Positions 7,301-15,337 of a DNA stretch of 30,991 nt are shown piece by piece; the first letter of the stretch is position 1, and every line of letters begins with the position of its first letter. Below the pieces are notes generated by a model. That model saw nothing but the letters and a program-made list of their open reading frames with translations, had not been told where the DNA came from and did no database searches. Source of the DNA: JBPBQZ01 sp050955105 (GTDB lineage Bacteria > Pseudomonadota > Gammaproteobacteria > Burkholderiales > Burkholderiaceae); contig JBPBQZ010000065.1 of NCBI GenBank assembly GCA_050955105.1, positions 1-30,991 of the forward strand, given 5' to 3'. The position numbers and the translations under genes were made by a program.

Positions 7301-8857
7301 TTAATTCACCGCTGCTTCGTGCTGCGGGTTCAGCTTCTCGGTTTTCGCATACAGCTTGTTCAATGCCGACAGATACGCCTTGGCCGAGGCCGCGACGATG
7401 TCCGGATCGGTACCGACGCCATTGACGATACGGCCGCTCTTTGACAAACGCACGGTTACCTCGCCTTGCGCCTGCGTGCCGGTCGTGATGGCGTTCACCG
7501 AATACAGTACCAGTTCGGCTTGGCTGCTGGTTTGCGATTCGATTGCCAGCAAGGTGGCGTCGACAGGGCCATTACCTTCGGCTTCACCGGTCATCTCACG
7601 ACCTTCGACGGTAAACACGACGCGCGCGTGCGGCCGTTCGCCCGTAGCGGACCGCTGAGACAGTGACACGAAGCGATAGGCTTCATCGTTCGCCGCATGC
7701 ACCGCCGTGTCGGAAACCAGCGCCATGATGTCTTCGTCGAAGATTTCCGACTTGCGGTCGGCAAGCTCTTTGAAGCGTGCGAACGCGGCGTTCGCCTCCG
7801 TCTCGCTTTCCAGATGCACGCCGAGTTCGGTCAGCCGCTGCTTGAATGCATTGCGCCCGGACAACTTGCCCAGCACGATCTTGTTGGCGGCCCAGCCTAC
7901 ATCTTCGGCACGCATGATTTCGTAGGTGTCGCGCGCCTTCAGCACACCGTCCTGATGGATGCCGGACGCATGCGCGAAAGCGTTCGCGCCCACCACCGCC
8001 TTGTTAGGCTGAACCACGAAGCCGGTCGTCTGCGACACCAGCTTGGACGCAGCGACGATCTGCGTGGTATCGATGCCGAGCTGCAGTCCGAAGTAATCTT
8101 TGCGGGTGCGTGCCGCCATCACGACTTCTTCCAGCGCGGTATTGCCAGCGCGCTCACCCAGGCCATTGATCGTGCATTCCACTTGCCGTGCGCCACCGTA
8201 TTGCACGGCGGCCAGCGAATTGGCCACGGCCATGCCCAGATCGTTGTGGCAATGTACCGACCAGACTGCCTTGTCCGAATTGGTCACGCGTTCGCGCAGC
8301 GTACGGAACAGTGCAGCATAGGCGTCCGGAATGGCGTAACCCACCGTGTCGGGAATATTGATCGTGGTCGCGCCTTCGGCGATTGCGACATCGATTACGC
8401 GACACAGGAAATCGATGTCGGAACGGCTGCCGTCTTCGGCCGAGAACTCGACATCGTCGGTGAACTGGCGCGCATACCGCACGGAAAGCTTGGTTTGTTC
8501 GAGCACTTGCTCGGGCGTCATCCGCAATTTCTTTTCCATATGCAGCGCCGAGGTGGCGATGAAGGTATGGATGCGGAACTGGCCGGCAGGCTGCAAGGCG
8601 TCGGCCGCGCGCTTGATGTCACGGTCGTTGGCACGTGCCAGGGAGCACACGACGCTGTCTTTGATTTGTGAGGCGATCGCCTGGATGGCGTCGAAATCGC
8701 CGTTCGAACTGGCTGCGAAGCCGGCTTCGATGACGTCGACCTTCAGCCTTTCGAGCTGCCGGGCGATGCGGATTTTCTCGTCTTTAGTCATCGAAGCGCC
8801 TGGCGACTGCTCGCCATCACGCAACGTTGTATCAAAAATAATCAGTTTGTCGGCCAT
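7301..8857 (-). CDS. leuA: 2-isopropylmalate synthase
   Basis: First committed enzyme of leucine synthesis; condenses acetyl-CoA with 2-ketoisovalerate. The 518 residues match the long bacterial LeuA form. The TIM-barrel catalytic domain (1-270) has FDTTLRDGEQSPG at 8-20 with metal ligand Asp14, HCHNDLGMA at 202-210 with His202 and His204, and NGLGERAGNT at 231-240 with Asn239. A linker follows, then the C-terminal leucine-binding regulatory domain (about 385-510), so feedback inhibition by leucine is expected. GGAG lies 6 nt before the ATG. pssA lies upstream, separated by 294 bp holding a possible promoter, a leucine-rich small ORF and two hairpins. Confidence 0.98.
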   Translation of the reverse strand: MADKLIIFDTTLRDGEQSPGASMTKDEKIRIARQLERLKVDVIEAGFAASSNGDFDAIQAIASQIKDSVVCSLARANDRDIKRAADALQPAGQFRIHTFIATSALHMEKKLRMTPEQVLEQTKLSVRYARQFTDDVEFSAEDGSRSDIDFLCRVIDVAIAEGATTINIPDTVGYAIPDAYAALFRTLRERVTNSDKAVWSVHCHNDLGMAVANSLAAVQYGGARQVECTINGLGERAGNTALEEVVMAARTRKDYFGLQLGIDTTQIVAASKLVSQTTGFVVQPNKAVVGANAFAHASGIHQDGVLKARDTYEIMRAEDVGWAANKIVLGKLSGRNAFKQRLTELGVHLESETEANAAFARFKELADRKSEIFDEDIMALVSDTAVHAANDEAYRFVSLSQRSATGERPHARVVFTVEGREMTGEAEGNGPVDATLLAIESQTSSQAELVLYSVNAITTGTQAQGEVTVRLSKSGRIVNGVGTDPDIVAASAKAYLSALNKLYAKTEKLNPQHEAAVN

Positions 8858-8889
8858 GTCAGGCTCCGGTGAAGTCGGGACTTTTCAGA

Positions 8890-8905
8890 TCGCCACCGCT
8901 GGCGA
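8890..8905 (-). promoter_or_regulatory. Hairpin shortly upstream of leuA
   Basis: TCGCCA (8890-8895) and TGGCGA (8900-8905) form a perfect 6-bp stem with a 4-nt loop, about 32 nt before the leuA ATG. On the minus strand it is followed by TCTGAAAAG, not a T-run, so it is not a normal Rho-independent terminator. It could be a structural element in the leuA leader. Confidence 0.35.
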
Positions 8906-8944
8906 CTCTGTTTGACTTTGGGAGACGTGACGGGGCGAGCGAGA

Positions 8945-9025
8945 TTAGCGGACGAGCGCTAGCGAAGCTAGCGATAGCCGCAGAGCTTGGGAAATCAGAA
9001 TCGAGGAATGGATCGCGCCGGTCAT
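8945..9025 (-). CDS. Candidate leucine-rich leader peptide of leuA (26 codons)
   Basis: A short ORF upstream of leuA starts at ATG 9025-9023 and ends at TAA 8947-8945. It codes for 26 residues with Leu at 10, 15, 17, 19, 22 and 24, Ile at 5, 9 and 11, and Val at 25. Three of the six Leu codons are CTA, which is rare in GC-rich genes; the E. coli leu leader also uses CTA control codons. The last half lies in a stem-loop (8948-8981): CGCTAGC/GCTAGCG with a 3-nt loop, plus an outer GCGG/CCGC pair. No clear ribosome-binding site is seen, and the candidate promoter would start transcripts at about the ATG, so translation would be nearly leaderless. No terminator with a T-run follows. It may be chance. 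Confidence 0.4.
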   Translation of the reverse strand: MTGAIHSSILISQALRLSLASLALVR

Positions 9026-9032
9026 AGGCAGG

Positions 9033-9061
9033 AATATAGCGACATTCGAGAAACTGCGCAA
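9033..9061 (-). promoter_or_regulatory. Candidate promoter of leuA
   Basis: On the minus strand TTGCGC (9061-9056, 3/6 match to -35) is followed after exactly 17 bp by TATATT (9038-9033, 5/6 match to -10). The start would fall near 9026, giving a leuA leader of about 170 nt that covers the small ORF and both hairpins. I see no terminator between pssA and this point, so read-through from psd-pssA is also possible. Confidence 0.4.
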
Positions 9062-9151
9062 CGCGGCAGCGTCAGGGTTCTCCCCAGGCCGCGTTGGCAA
9101 AACCCGACAGGCTCGCTACCTGAAAGCCACCGCGGAGGATGGCCGCAAGCT

Positions 9152-10015
9152 TCAGCGCGCCGCCGGCTCGCCGCCCGAGCGGCTTCGATAACTGCGCCAG
9201 GCCCACAACACATAACCGGACAGCCCGTAGAGCACGAACAGGCCGAACAGCACTACCGGTGGATCGGACGACACCGCGACGAACACCACCACGAACAGCA
9301 GAATCACGCCGAACGGCACGCGGTGCTTGATATCGAGCGCCTTGCCGCTATAGAACGGCGCGTTCGAAACCATCGTCACACCGGCATAGATAGTCAACGC
9401 GAAAGCCACCCACGGCAGCCAGAACAAGCTGACCGACAAGCGATTGTCGATCGACAGCCAGACGAAACCGGCGACCAGCGCTGCGGCTGCCGGACTGGGC
9501 AGTCCCTGGAAGAAGCGTTTGTCGACTACCCCGATATTGGTATTGAAGCGCGCCAATCGCAAGGCCGCGCCCGCGCAATAGACGAATGCCGCCAGCCAGC
9601 CCCAGCGTCCGATATCACGCAGTGCCCATTCATACATCACCAGCGCTGGCGCCACGCCGAACGACACCATGTCGGACAGGCTGTCGTATTGTTCGCCGAA
9701 GGCGCTCTGCGTGTGCGTCATGCGCGCCACGCGTCCATCCATGCCATCGAGCACCATCGCCGCAAAGATGGCAATCGCCGCCATCTCGAACTGCATGTTC
9801 ATGGCCTGCACGACCGCATAGAAGCCGGCGAACAGGGCCGCGGTGGTGAAAGCATTCGGCAGCAGATAGATGCCGCGCTTGCGCAGCAACTGTTGCCGCG
9901 CGCTGCGCAGGTCGCGCCGATGCTCGGCCTCGGCGTCGAACGAACGCTGGCGAAACGCGCGCGGCACTGGCGCGAGCGGAGTACGACGTCGACGACGCGG
10001 CTTGAAGGCTGGCAA
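9152..10015 (-). CDS. pssA: CDP-diacylglycerol-serine O-phosphatidyltransferase (phosphatidylserine synthase)
   Basis: Integral inner-membrane enzyme that joins CDP-diacylglycerol and L-serine to give phosphatidylserine. The 287 residues have a basic cytosolic N-terminus (about 1-48), then 7-8 hydrophobic helices. The full CDP-alcohol phosphotransferase signature is present: D90-G-M-D93-G94-R-V-A97-R98, eight residues, G107, three residues, D111, three residues, D115. This is the membrane-type synthase, not the phospholipase-D-like E. coli form. It starts 21 bp after psd on the same strand, so the two genes for phosphatidylethanolamine are almost surely one transcript. Confidence 0.95.
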   Translation of the reverse strand: MPAFKPRRRRRTPLAPVPRAFRQRSFDAEAEHRRDLRSARQQLLRKRGIYLLPNAFTTAALFAGFYAVVQAMNMQFEMAAIAIFAAMVLDGMDGRVARMTHTQSAFGEQYDSLSDMVSFGVAPALVMYEWALRDIGRWGWLAAFVYCAGAALRLARFNTNIGVVDKRFFQGLPSPAAAALVAGFVWLSIDNRLSVSLFWLPWVAFALTIYAGVTMVSNAPFYSGKALDIKHRVPFGVILLFVVVFVAVSSDPPVVLFGLFVLYGLSGYVLWAWRSYRSRSGGEPAAR

Positions 10016-10036
10016 CGTTTAAGCTCCTGAATCGAT

Positions 10037-10675
10037 TCAGAGTTCGGCGAGGATGGTCGCCGAGGCATGCACCTTCTCGCCGATGCTGACCAGCGGTCGG
10101 CTGTTTGGCGGCAGATAAATGTCGACGCGCGAACCAAAGCGAATAAAACCATAACGCTGGCCGCGCGCAAGCGTCTCGCCCGCCGTCACATAACAGAGGA
10201 TGCGGCGCGCAATCAATCCGGCGACCTGCACGCAACTGATCGTATGCCCGGCACGTGTCAGGATGACTAGCGCGTTACGTTCGTTCTCGACCGAGGCCTT
10301 GTCCAGATCGGCGTTCAGGAATTTGCCCGGGAAATAGTCGATACGCGAGATCGAACCATCGACCGGGGCGCGTTGCGAATGCACGTTGAAGACGTTCATG
10401 AAGACGCTGATCTTCAACGCTTCGCGTCCCGCATAGGGATCGAAGGTATTCTCGACGGCGACGATGCGGCCATCGGCCGGACACAGCACGGCGTTTTCCT
10501 GCACCGGAATCGGCCGCGGCGGATCGCGGAAAAACTGCACGACAAAAATCAGCAAAAGCCAGAACGGCCAAGCCCAGACGAAGCCCGCCAGGAAGCTGAC
10601 CAACAATGCCAGAACGACAGCGATGCCGATAAACGGCCATCCCTCACGGGCGATAATCGGATGCGGATAATTCAT
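10037..10675 (-). CDS. psd: Phosphatidylserine decarboxylase, short form
   Basis: Makes phosphatidylethanolamine from phosphatidylserine at the inner membrane, using a pyruvoyl group formed by self-cleavage. The 212 residues match the short Psd class. There are one or two N-terminal membrane helices (about 15-47), the FFRDPPR motif at 48-54, NVFNVHSQRAPVDG at 94-107, and the cleavage site Gly181-Ser182 in RFGSRVDIYLP. The frame is open to 10717, but ATG 10675 gives the usual start MNYPHPIIAREGWPF and has AGGA about 10 nt upstream. It is followed by pssA. The terminator after ilvC lies in the 204 bp upstream. Confidence 0.95.
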   Translation of the reverse strand: MNYPHPIIAREGWPFIGIAVVLALLVSFLAGFVWAWPFWLLLIFVVQFFRDPPRPIPVQENAVLCPADGRIVAVENTFDPYAGREALKISVFMNVFNVHSQRAPVDGSISRIDYFPGKFLNADLDKASVENERNALVILTRAGHTISCVQVAGLIARRILCYVTAGETLARGQRYGFIRFGSRVDIYLPPNSRPLVSIGEKVHASATILAEL

Positions 10676-10770
10676 GAACGAGCGAACAGTCCTAGCTAGA
10701 GCGATAAAGGGAGCCACGCGGGGAGCGATGCGCTCGACGGCTGCGTGTGATTCACAGAACCGCAGACAAG

Positions 10771-10812
10771 CATAACAAAAAGCCGCCCGGGGGCACGAGC
10801 CCGCGAGGCGGC
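10771..10812 (-). terminator. Rho-independent terminator of the ilvBNC transcript
   Basis: GCCGCC (10782-10787) pairs with GGCGGC (10807-10812), with an inner CGGG/CCCG stem (10788-10791 with 10800-10803) and a 3-nt bulge. On the minus strand the hairpin runs into TTTTTGTTATG. It lies about 70 bp after the ilvC stop, so most ilvC transcripts should end before psd. Confidence 0.8.
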
Positions 10813-10879
10813 ACGACGTGGCACAAGGCGGCCGGCACGGCGCATGAACGCTCCGTGCAAAGCCGCTGCGCGACGGATT

Positions 10880-11896
10880 TTAGTTCTTGGCTTGATCAAC
10901 CAGCTTGTTCTTGGCGATCCACGGCATCATTGCACGCAGCTTCGCGCCAACCGTCTCGATCTGGTGCTCGCCGTTCAAACGACGACGCGATTGCAGCGTC
11001 GGCGCGCCTGCGCGATTTTCCAGGATGAAAGCCTTTGCGTATTCGCCGGTTTGAATATCCTTCAGAACCTGGCGCATGACGTTCTTGGTTTCATCGGTAA
11101 CGATGCGCGGGCCGGTCACATACTCACCGAATTCGGCATTGTTCGAGATCGAGTAATTCATGTTGGCGATGCCGCCTTCATAAATCAGGTCGACGATCAG
11201 CTTGAGCTCGTGCAGGCATTCGAAATAGGCCATTTCCGGCGCATAGCCGGCTTCGACCAAGGTTTCGAAACCCGCTTTGATCAGCTCGACCGTGCCGCCG
11301 CACAGCACCGCTTGTTCACCGAACAGATCGGTCTCGGTTTCTTCGCGGAAATTGGTTTCGATGATGCCGGCACGGCCACCGCCGTTCGCCGCCGCATACG
11401 ACAAGGCCAGGTCACGCGCCGCGCCCGACTTGTCTTGCGCCACCGCGATCAGATGCGGCACGCCGCCGCCTTGCGCGTAGGTAGAACGCACCGTGTGGCC
11501 CGGGGCCTTGGGCGCAATCATGATGACGTCGAGATCGGCACGCGGCGTGACTTGTCCGTAGTGCACGTTAAAGCCGTGGGCGAAGGCCAGCGTGGCGCCG
11601 TCCTTGACGTTGGGTGCTACTTCGCGCTGATAAACTTCGGCGATCTGTTCGTCCGGCAGCAGCATCATGACGACATCGGCGCCCTTCACCGCTTCGGCGA
11701 CTTCCTTTACCGTGAGTCCGGCACTTTCGGCCTTGTTCCACGAGGCGCCGCTGCGGCGCAGGCCCACCGTGACCTTGACGCCGCTTTCCTTCAAGTTCAG
11801 CGCATGCGCGTGGCCTTGCGAGCCATAGCCGATGATCGTGACCTGGCGGGACTTGATCAGTGAGAGGTCGGCGTCCTTGTCGTAATAAACTTTCAT
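10880..11896 (-). CDS. ilvC: Ketol-acid reductoisomerase, class I
   Basis: Converts acetolactate or acetohydroxybutyrate to the dihydroxy acids of valine/leucine and isoleucine synthesis, with Mg2+ and NADPH. The 338 residues are the class I length. The Rossmann domain has GYGSQGHAHALNL at 23-35 and the cofactor loop RRSG at 47-50, typical of NADPH enzymes. AFAHGFNVHYG lies at 104-114. The knotted helical domain has metal ligands Asp190 and Glu194 in TETDLFGEQ, and Glu226 and Glu230 in YFECLHE. GGAAACAG precedes the ATG. It follows ilvN by 98 bp on the same strand and is followed by a terminator. Confidence 0.98.
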   Translation of the reverse strand: MKVYYDKDADLSLIKSRQVTIIGYGSQGHAHALNLKESGVKVTVGLRRSGASWNKAESAGLTVKEVAEAVKGADVVMMLLPDEQIAEVYQREVAPNVKDGATLAFAHGFNVHYGQVTPRADLDVIMIAPKAPGHTVRSTYAQGGGVPHLIAVAQDKSGAARDLALSYAAANGGGRAGIIETNFREETETDLFGEQAVLCGGTVELIKAGFETLVEAGYAPEMAYFECLHELKLIVDLIYEGGIANMNYSISNNAEFGEYVTGPRIVTDETKNVMRQVLKDIQTGEYAKAFILENRAGAPTLQSRRRLNGEHQIETVGAKLRAMMPWIAKNKLVDQAKN

Positions 11897-11994
11897 GCTG
11901 TTTCCTTCGTGTCCAGTGATGCAAATCTGTTGATTGAGAAAATCGTTGGGGGCAACCCCGAGCGCGAACCGCCGCTCGCACGGGCGCCGGGGCG

Positions 11995-12486
11995 CTACAC
12001 CTTCAGCATCCGCTCGCCGCGACCCAGCCCTGACGAGCCAGTGCGAACGGTTTCAAGAATCGCCGCACTATCCAGTGCCTCGATAAACGCATCGAGCTTC
12101 GCGGTGTCGCCGGTCAGCTCGATCGTGTAGCTTTTTTCAGTGACGTCGACGACGTGGCCACGGAAGATGTCGGTCATGCGCATGACCTCTTCGCGTTCCT
12201 TGCCGACCGCCCTCACCTTGATCAGCATCAGTTCGCGCTCGATGTGCGCGCCTTCGGTGAGATCAACCACCTTGACCACTTCGATCAGGCGATTCAGATG
12301 CTTGGTAATCTGTTCGATGACGTCGTCGGAGCCGATCGTGACGACGGTCATACGCGACAGCGAAAGATCTTCGGTCGGCGCGACCGTAAGGCTCTCGATG
12401 TTATAGCCGCGCGCTGAAAACAGGCCGACGACCCGCGACAGGGCGCCCGGCTCGTTTTCGAGCAGTACTGAAATAATATGTCGCAT
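11995..12486 (-). CDS. ilvN: Acetolactate synthase small (regulatory) subunit
   Basis: Regulatory partner of IlvB; stimulates the catalytic subunit and carries feedback inhibition by valine. The 163 residues have an N-terminal ACT domain (about 3-75, beginning HIISVLLENEPGALSRVVGLF, the effector-binding turn) and the C-terminal ALS_ss_C domain (about 80-160) with ERELMLIKV and MTDIFRGHVVDV. The open frame runs to 12843, but everything above 12486 is a shadow of the ilvB 3' end. The ATG at 12486 gives the standard MRHIISVLLENEPGA start. It lies 89 bp after ilvB and 98 bp before ilvC. Confidence 0.97.
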   Translation of the reverse strand: MRHIISVLLENEPGALSRVVGLFSARGYNIESLTVAPTEDLSLSRMTVVTIGSDDVIEQITKHLNRLIEVVKVVDLTEGAHIERELMLIKVRAVGKEREEVMRMTDIFRGHVVDVTEKSYTIELTGDTAKLDAFIEALDSAAILETVRTGSSGLGRGERMLKV

Positions 12487-12575
12487 AGGGGTGTGCTTGA
12501 AGTCTTGTGTGGACACGATATGCGGCGTCGTCCAATCCGCAACGCCTGAGCCGGCCAGCGTGGCCGGCACCCGCA

Positions 12576-14381
12576 TCAGAGGTCTTCCGAGCCGAGCAGC
12601 ATCTCGGTGATGCCGCAGCCGGCCTGTACCATCGGCCAGACGTTTTCGGTCGGATCGGTCTGGAAGTCCATGAATACCGTGCGATCTTTCAAGCGCAGCG
12701 CTTCCTTCAGGGCCGGCTCGACATCGACCGTCTTGTCGATGCGCATGCCGACGTGGCCATAGGCCTCCGCCAGCTTGACGAAGTCGGGCAACGCTTCCAT
12801 ATACGAATGCGAATAGCGCTTGCGGTACTCGATCTGCTGCCACTGCCGCACCATGCCCAGATAGCGATTGTTCAGCGAGACGATCTTGACTGGCGTTTCA
12901 TGCTGCAGGCAGGTCGACAACTCCTGGATGCACATCTGGATCGAGCCTTCGCCGGTGATGCAGACCACGTCGTCGTCCGGGTGCGCCATTTTCACGCCCA
13001 TCGCCGCCGGCAAGCCGAAACCCATGGTGCCCAGGCCGCCTGAGTTGATCCAGCGGCGCGGCTCATCGAAGCCGTAGTATTGCGCGGCCCACATTTGATG
13101 TTGACCGACGTCCGAACAGACGAACGCCTTGCCGCCGGTAAGTCGATGCAGTGTTTCAACCACGTATTGCGGCTTGATGATCTCGCTGTCGCGGTCGTAT
13201 TTGAGGCAGTCGATGGCGCGCCACTTTTCGATCTGTTCCCACCATTCGCCGAGCGCGCGCTGGTCGGGGCCGGCGGACGCGCCACGCAGCTGCTCCAACA
13301 TCTCGCGCATCACTTCCTTGACGTCGCCTACGATCGGCACGTCGACCTTGACGCGCTTGGAAATCGACGACGGGTCGATATCGATATGGATGATTTGACG
13401 CGGCGCCGAGGCGAAATGCGCGGGATTACCAATTACCCGGTCATCGAAACGCGCGCCGATGGCGATCAGCACATCACAGTGCTGCATCGCCATATTGGCT
13501 TCATAGGTGCCGTGCATGCCGAGCATGCCGAGGAACTTGCTATCGCTCGAGCGATAGCCGCCCAGCCCCATCAAGGTGTTGGTGACCGGATAGCCGAGCA
13601 AGTCGGCCAACTGGTTGAGTTCGCGCGAGGCGTCGGCCAGGATGACGCCGCCGCCGCTATAGATATACGGACGCTTGGCCTGCAGCAGCAGCGCCACCGC
13701 CTTGCGGATCTGGCCCGAATGGCCCTTCACGACCGGATTGTATGAACGCAGCGCTACCTTCTTCTGCGGCACGTATTCGCACGGCGTTTTCGAAACGTCT
13801 TTAGGGATATCGATCAGCACCGGGCCCGGCCGGCCGGTACGCGCGATGTAGAAAGCCTTTTTGACAATCTCGGCCAATTGCGTCACATCCTTCACCAGGA
13901 AGTTGTGCTTGACGCAGGGTCGGGTGATGCCGACGGTGTCGCATTCCTGGAAGGCGTCCTGGCCGATCGCGCCAGTCGGCACTTGGCCGGAAATCACCAC
14001 CAGCGGGATCGAATCCATATAGGCGGTGGCGATGCCGGTCACGGCGTTGGTCACGCCCGGGCCGGAAGTGACCAGGCAGACGCCGACATTGCCGGTGGAA
14101 CGCGCATAGGCGTCGGCCGCATGCACGGCCGCCTGCTCATGGCGCACGAGAATGTGATGGATCTTGTCCTGCTTGTACAGTTCGTCGTAGATGTAGAGGA
14201 CCGAACCGCCGGGATAGCCCCAGATGAATTCGACTTGTTCGTCCTGCAACGCGCGCATGAGAACGGTTGCGCCGATCGAGTCTTCGACTTCGGGGGTGGT
14301 GGGAGAAACGTGCAGACCGGGAGGAATCGACGCGGCGGAGGTGGCGTCGTCGGTCGAGAATTCGGCGCTGGGCATATTCAT
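12576..14381 (-). CDS. ilvB: Acetolactate synthase large (catalytic) subunit
   Basis: Thiamine-diphosphate enzyme that condenses two pyruvates, or pyruvate plus 2-ketobutyrate, in Val/Leu/Ile synthesis. The 601 residues have a 36-residue non-conserved N-terminus, then the PYR domain with WGYPGGSVLYIYDEL and the TPP-activating Glu82 in HEQAAVHAADAYAR, a central FAD-binding domain, and the PP domain with the TPP/Mg motif ITGEGS through NNRYLGM. That motif has Glu where many AHAS have Asp (GDG); I recall the same in Burkholderia proteins. The frame is open to 14663, but the ATG at 14381 with AAAGG upstream gives MNMPSAEFST, the lineage-typical start. First gene of ilvB-ilvN-ilvC, with a structured leader. 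Confidence 0.97.
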   Translation of the reverse strand: MNMPSAEFSTDDATSAASIPPGLHVSPTTPEVEDSIGATVLMRALQDEQVEFIWGYPGGSVLYIYDELYKQDKIHHILVRHEQAAVHAADAYARSTGNVGVCLVTSGPGVTNAVTGIATAYMDSIPLVVISGQVPTGAIGQDAFQECDTVGITRPCVKHNFLVKDVTQLAEIVKKAFYIARTGRPGPVLIDIPKDVSKTPCEYVPQKKVALRSYNPVVKGHSGQIRKAVALLLQAKRPYIYSGGGVILADASRELNQLADLLGYPVTNTLMGLGGYRSSDSKFLGMLGMHGTYEANMAMQHCDVLIAIGARFDDRVIGNPAHFASAPRQIIHIDIDPSSISKRVKVDVPIVGDVKEVMREMLEQLRGASAGPDQRALGEWWEQIEKWRAIDCLKYDRDSEIIKPQYVVETLHRLTGGKAFVCSDVGQHQMWAAQYYGFDEPRRWINSGGLGTMGFGLPAAMGVKMAHPDDDVVCITGEGSIQMCIQELSTCLQHETPVKIVSLNNRYLGMVRQWQQIEYRKRYSHSYMEALPDFVKLAEAYGHVGMRIDKTVDVEPALKEALRLKDRTVFMDFQTDPTENVWPMVQAGCGITEMLLGSEDL

Positions 14382-14609
14382 GGTGAGCCTTTGCAATTTT
14401 CGGCAAAAAATTGATCGGTTCGCTCTCTGCTCGCGCTTGTGACGCGGTTTCGAGCGGCGTGTTACGTGAATCGGCACGGTGTGCCGCTCCGTCACGGTTG
14501 CGACCGGCCACATGAAATTGCGAGGTTGTCGGCAACCGCTGGATCGATGCATGCACGCTTCGATCCGTGGGAATCGGCGAAGATATCTCTTAACGCGACT
14601 GGCGGTCAA
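14382..14609 (-). promoter_or_regulatory. ilvB leader region with candidate promoter and four inverted repeats
   Basis: Part of the 395-bp gap between ilvB and the divergent sigma-factor gene. On the minus strand TTGACC (14609-14604) and TATCTT (14585-14580) lie 18 bp apart and could be the ilvB promoter, giving a leader of about 190 nt. It holds perfect stems at 14541-14547/14560-14566 (GGATCGA), 14524-14528/14533-14537 (GGTTG), 14472-14477/14481-14486 (CGGCAC, 3-nt loop) and 14394-14400/14407-14413 (CAATTTT, 6-nt loop). The last sits directly before the ribosome-binding site. No leader peptide rich in Ile, Val or Leu is seen. The rest of the gap (14610-14776) shows only weak promoter-like sequence for the sigma gene. 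Confidence 0.45.
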
Positions 14610-14776
14610 GCGGATTCTGTTGATGACACCGTGCAATTTGTCCGATCGGTCAGGGAAATTCACGCGTCAACGCAATATTTGCTAGCATCCGCGTCGTTGG
14701 CGTCGCGCAGGCCTTACCGGTCGGCGCCGACGTGATTTTTCTTTTCATCGCGAGACCCACAGCCGCATCGCCCGGG

Positions 14777-15337
14777 ATGGCATCAGACAAAGAACTGTCC
14801 GACTTTCTGTCGAGCGTCGAGCGGCGCGCCTATAAGCAAACGATGTTCGCGGTGCGCGTGCACGAGCAGGCGCTCGACATCGTCCAGGACGCGATGTTCA
14901 AACTCGCTGAAAAATACGGTGACCATCCGCCGGCCGAACTTCCTTTACTGTTCCAGCGTATCCTGCAAAATACGATACGCGATCACTTTCGTAGAACGAA
15001 AAGCCGCAATTCCTGGTTGACGCTTTTTTCGTCGCTCGGCAGTGTGGATGAGGAATTCGACGCCGCGGAAAGCTTCGCTGCGGAAGATGTTTCCTTCGCG
15101 TTGGCTAGCGGCGAAACTCAGTTGAGCCGCCTGCAAGTACTGAAAAGTATTGAAGAAGAGATCGCCAAACTGCCGGCACGTCAACGAGAAGCCTTCCTCA
15201 TGCGTTACTGGGAGGATATGAATGTCGCAGAAACCGCCGCAGCGATGGTTTGTTCGGAAGGAAGCGTCAAAACACACTGTTCTAGAGCAGTCCGCGCCCT
15301 CGCCGAGGCGCTGCAAGCCAAGGGGATCACATTATGA
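14777..15337 (+). CDS. Sigma-70 family (ECF-type) RNA polymerase sigma factor
   Basis: 186-residue two-domain sigma factor. Region 2 (about 12-75) has LDIVQDAMFKLAEKYGD and LFQRILQNTIRDHFRR, the core-binding and -10 helices. A variable acidic linker (88-118) follows. Region 4 (about 120-182) has LPARQREAFLMRYWEDM and the helix-turn-helix VAETAAAMVCSEGSVKTHCSRAVRAL that reads the -35 element. No region 1 or 3 is present, so it is ECF-like. The frame opens at 14732, but ATG 14777 gives the conserved MASDKELSDFL start. Its stop overlaps the DUF3619 start by 4 nt, so they are translationally coupled. It diverges from ilvB. GGAAATT at 14654-14660 resembles an ECF -35 element, a weak hint of self-regulation. 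The regulon is unknown. Confidence 0.9.
   Translation: MASDKELSDFLSSVERRAYKQTMFAVRVHEQALDIVQDAMFKLAEKYGDHPPAELPLLFQRILQNTIRDHFRRTKSRNSWLTLFSSLGSVDEEFDAAESFAAEDVSFALASGETQLSRLQVLKSIEEEIAKLPARQREAFLMRYWEDMNVAETAAAMVCSEGSVKTHCSRAVRALAEALQAKGITL

Noticed and set aside
8890..8905. Rho-independent attenuator before leuA
   Set aside because: The hairpin is good but is followed by TCTGAAAAG on the transcribed strand, with no T-run.
14382..14663. Upstream extension of the ilvB frame
   Set aside because: The extra 94 residues are Arg/His-rich and unlike AHAS; ATG 14381 has a ribosome-binding site and a typical N-terminus.
14650..14688. A 12-codon minus-strand ORF before ilvB as a possible leader peptide
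   Set aside because: Only two Leu and one Ile, no ribosome-binding site, and it lies upstream of the best promoter candidate.
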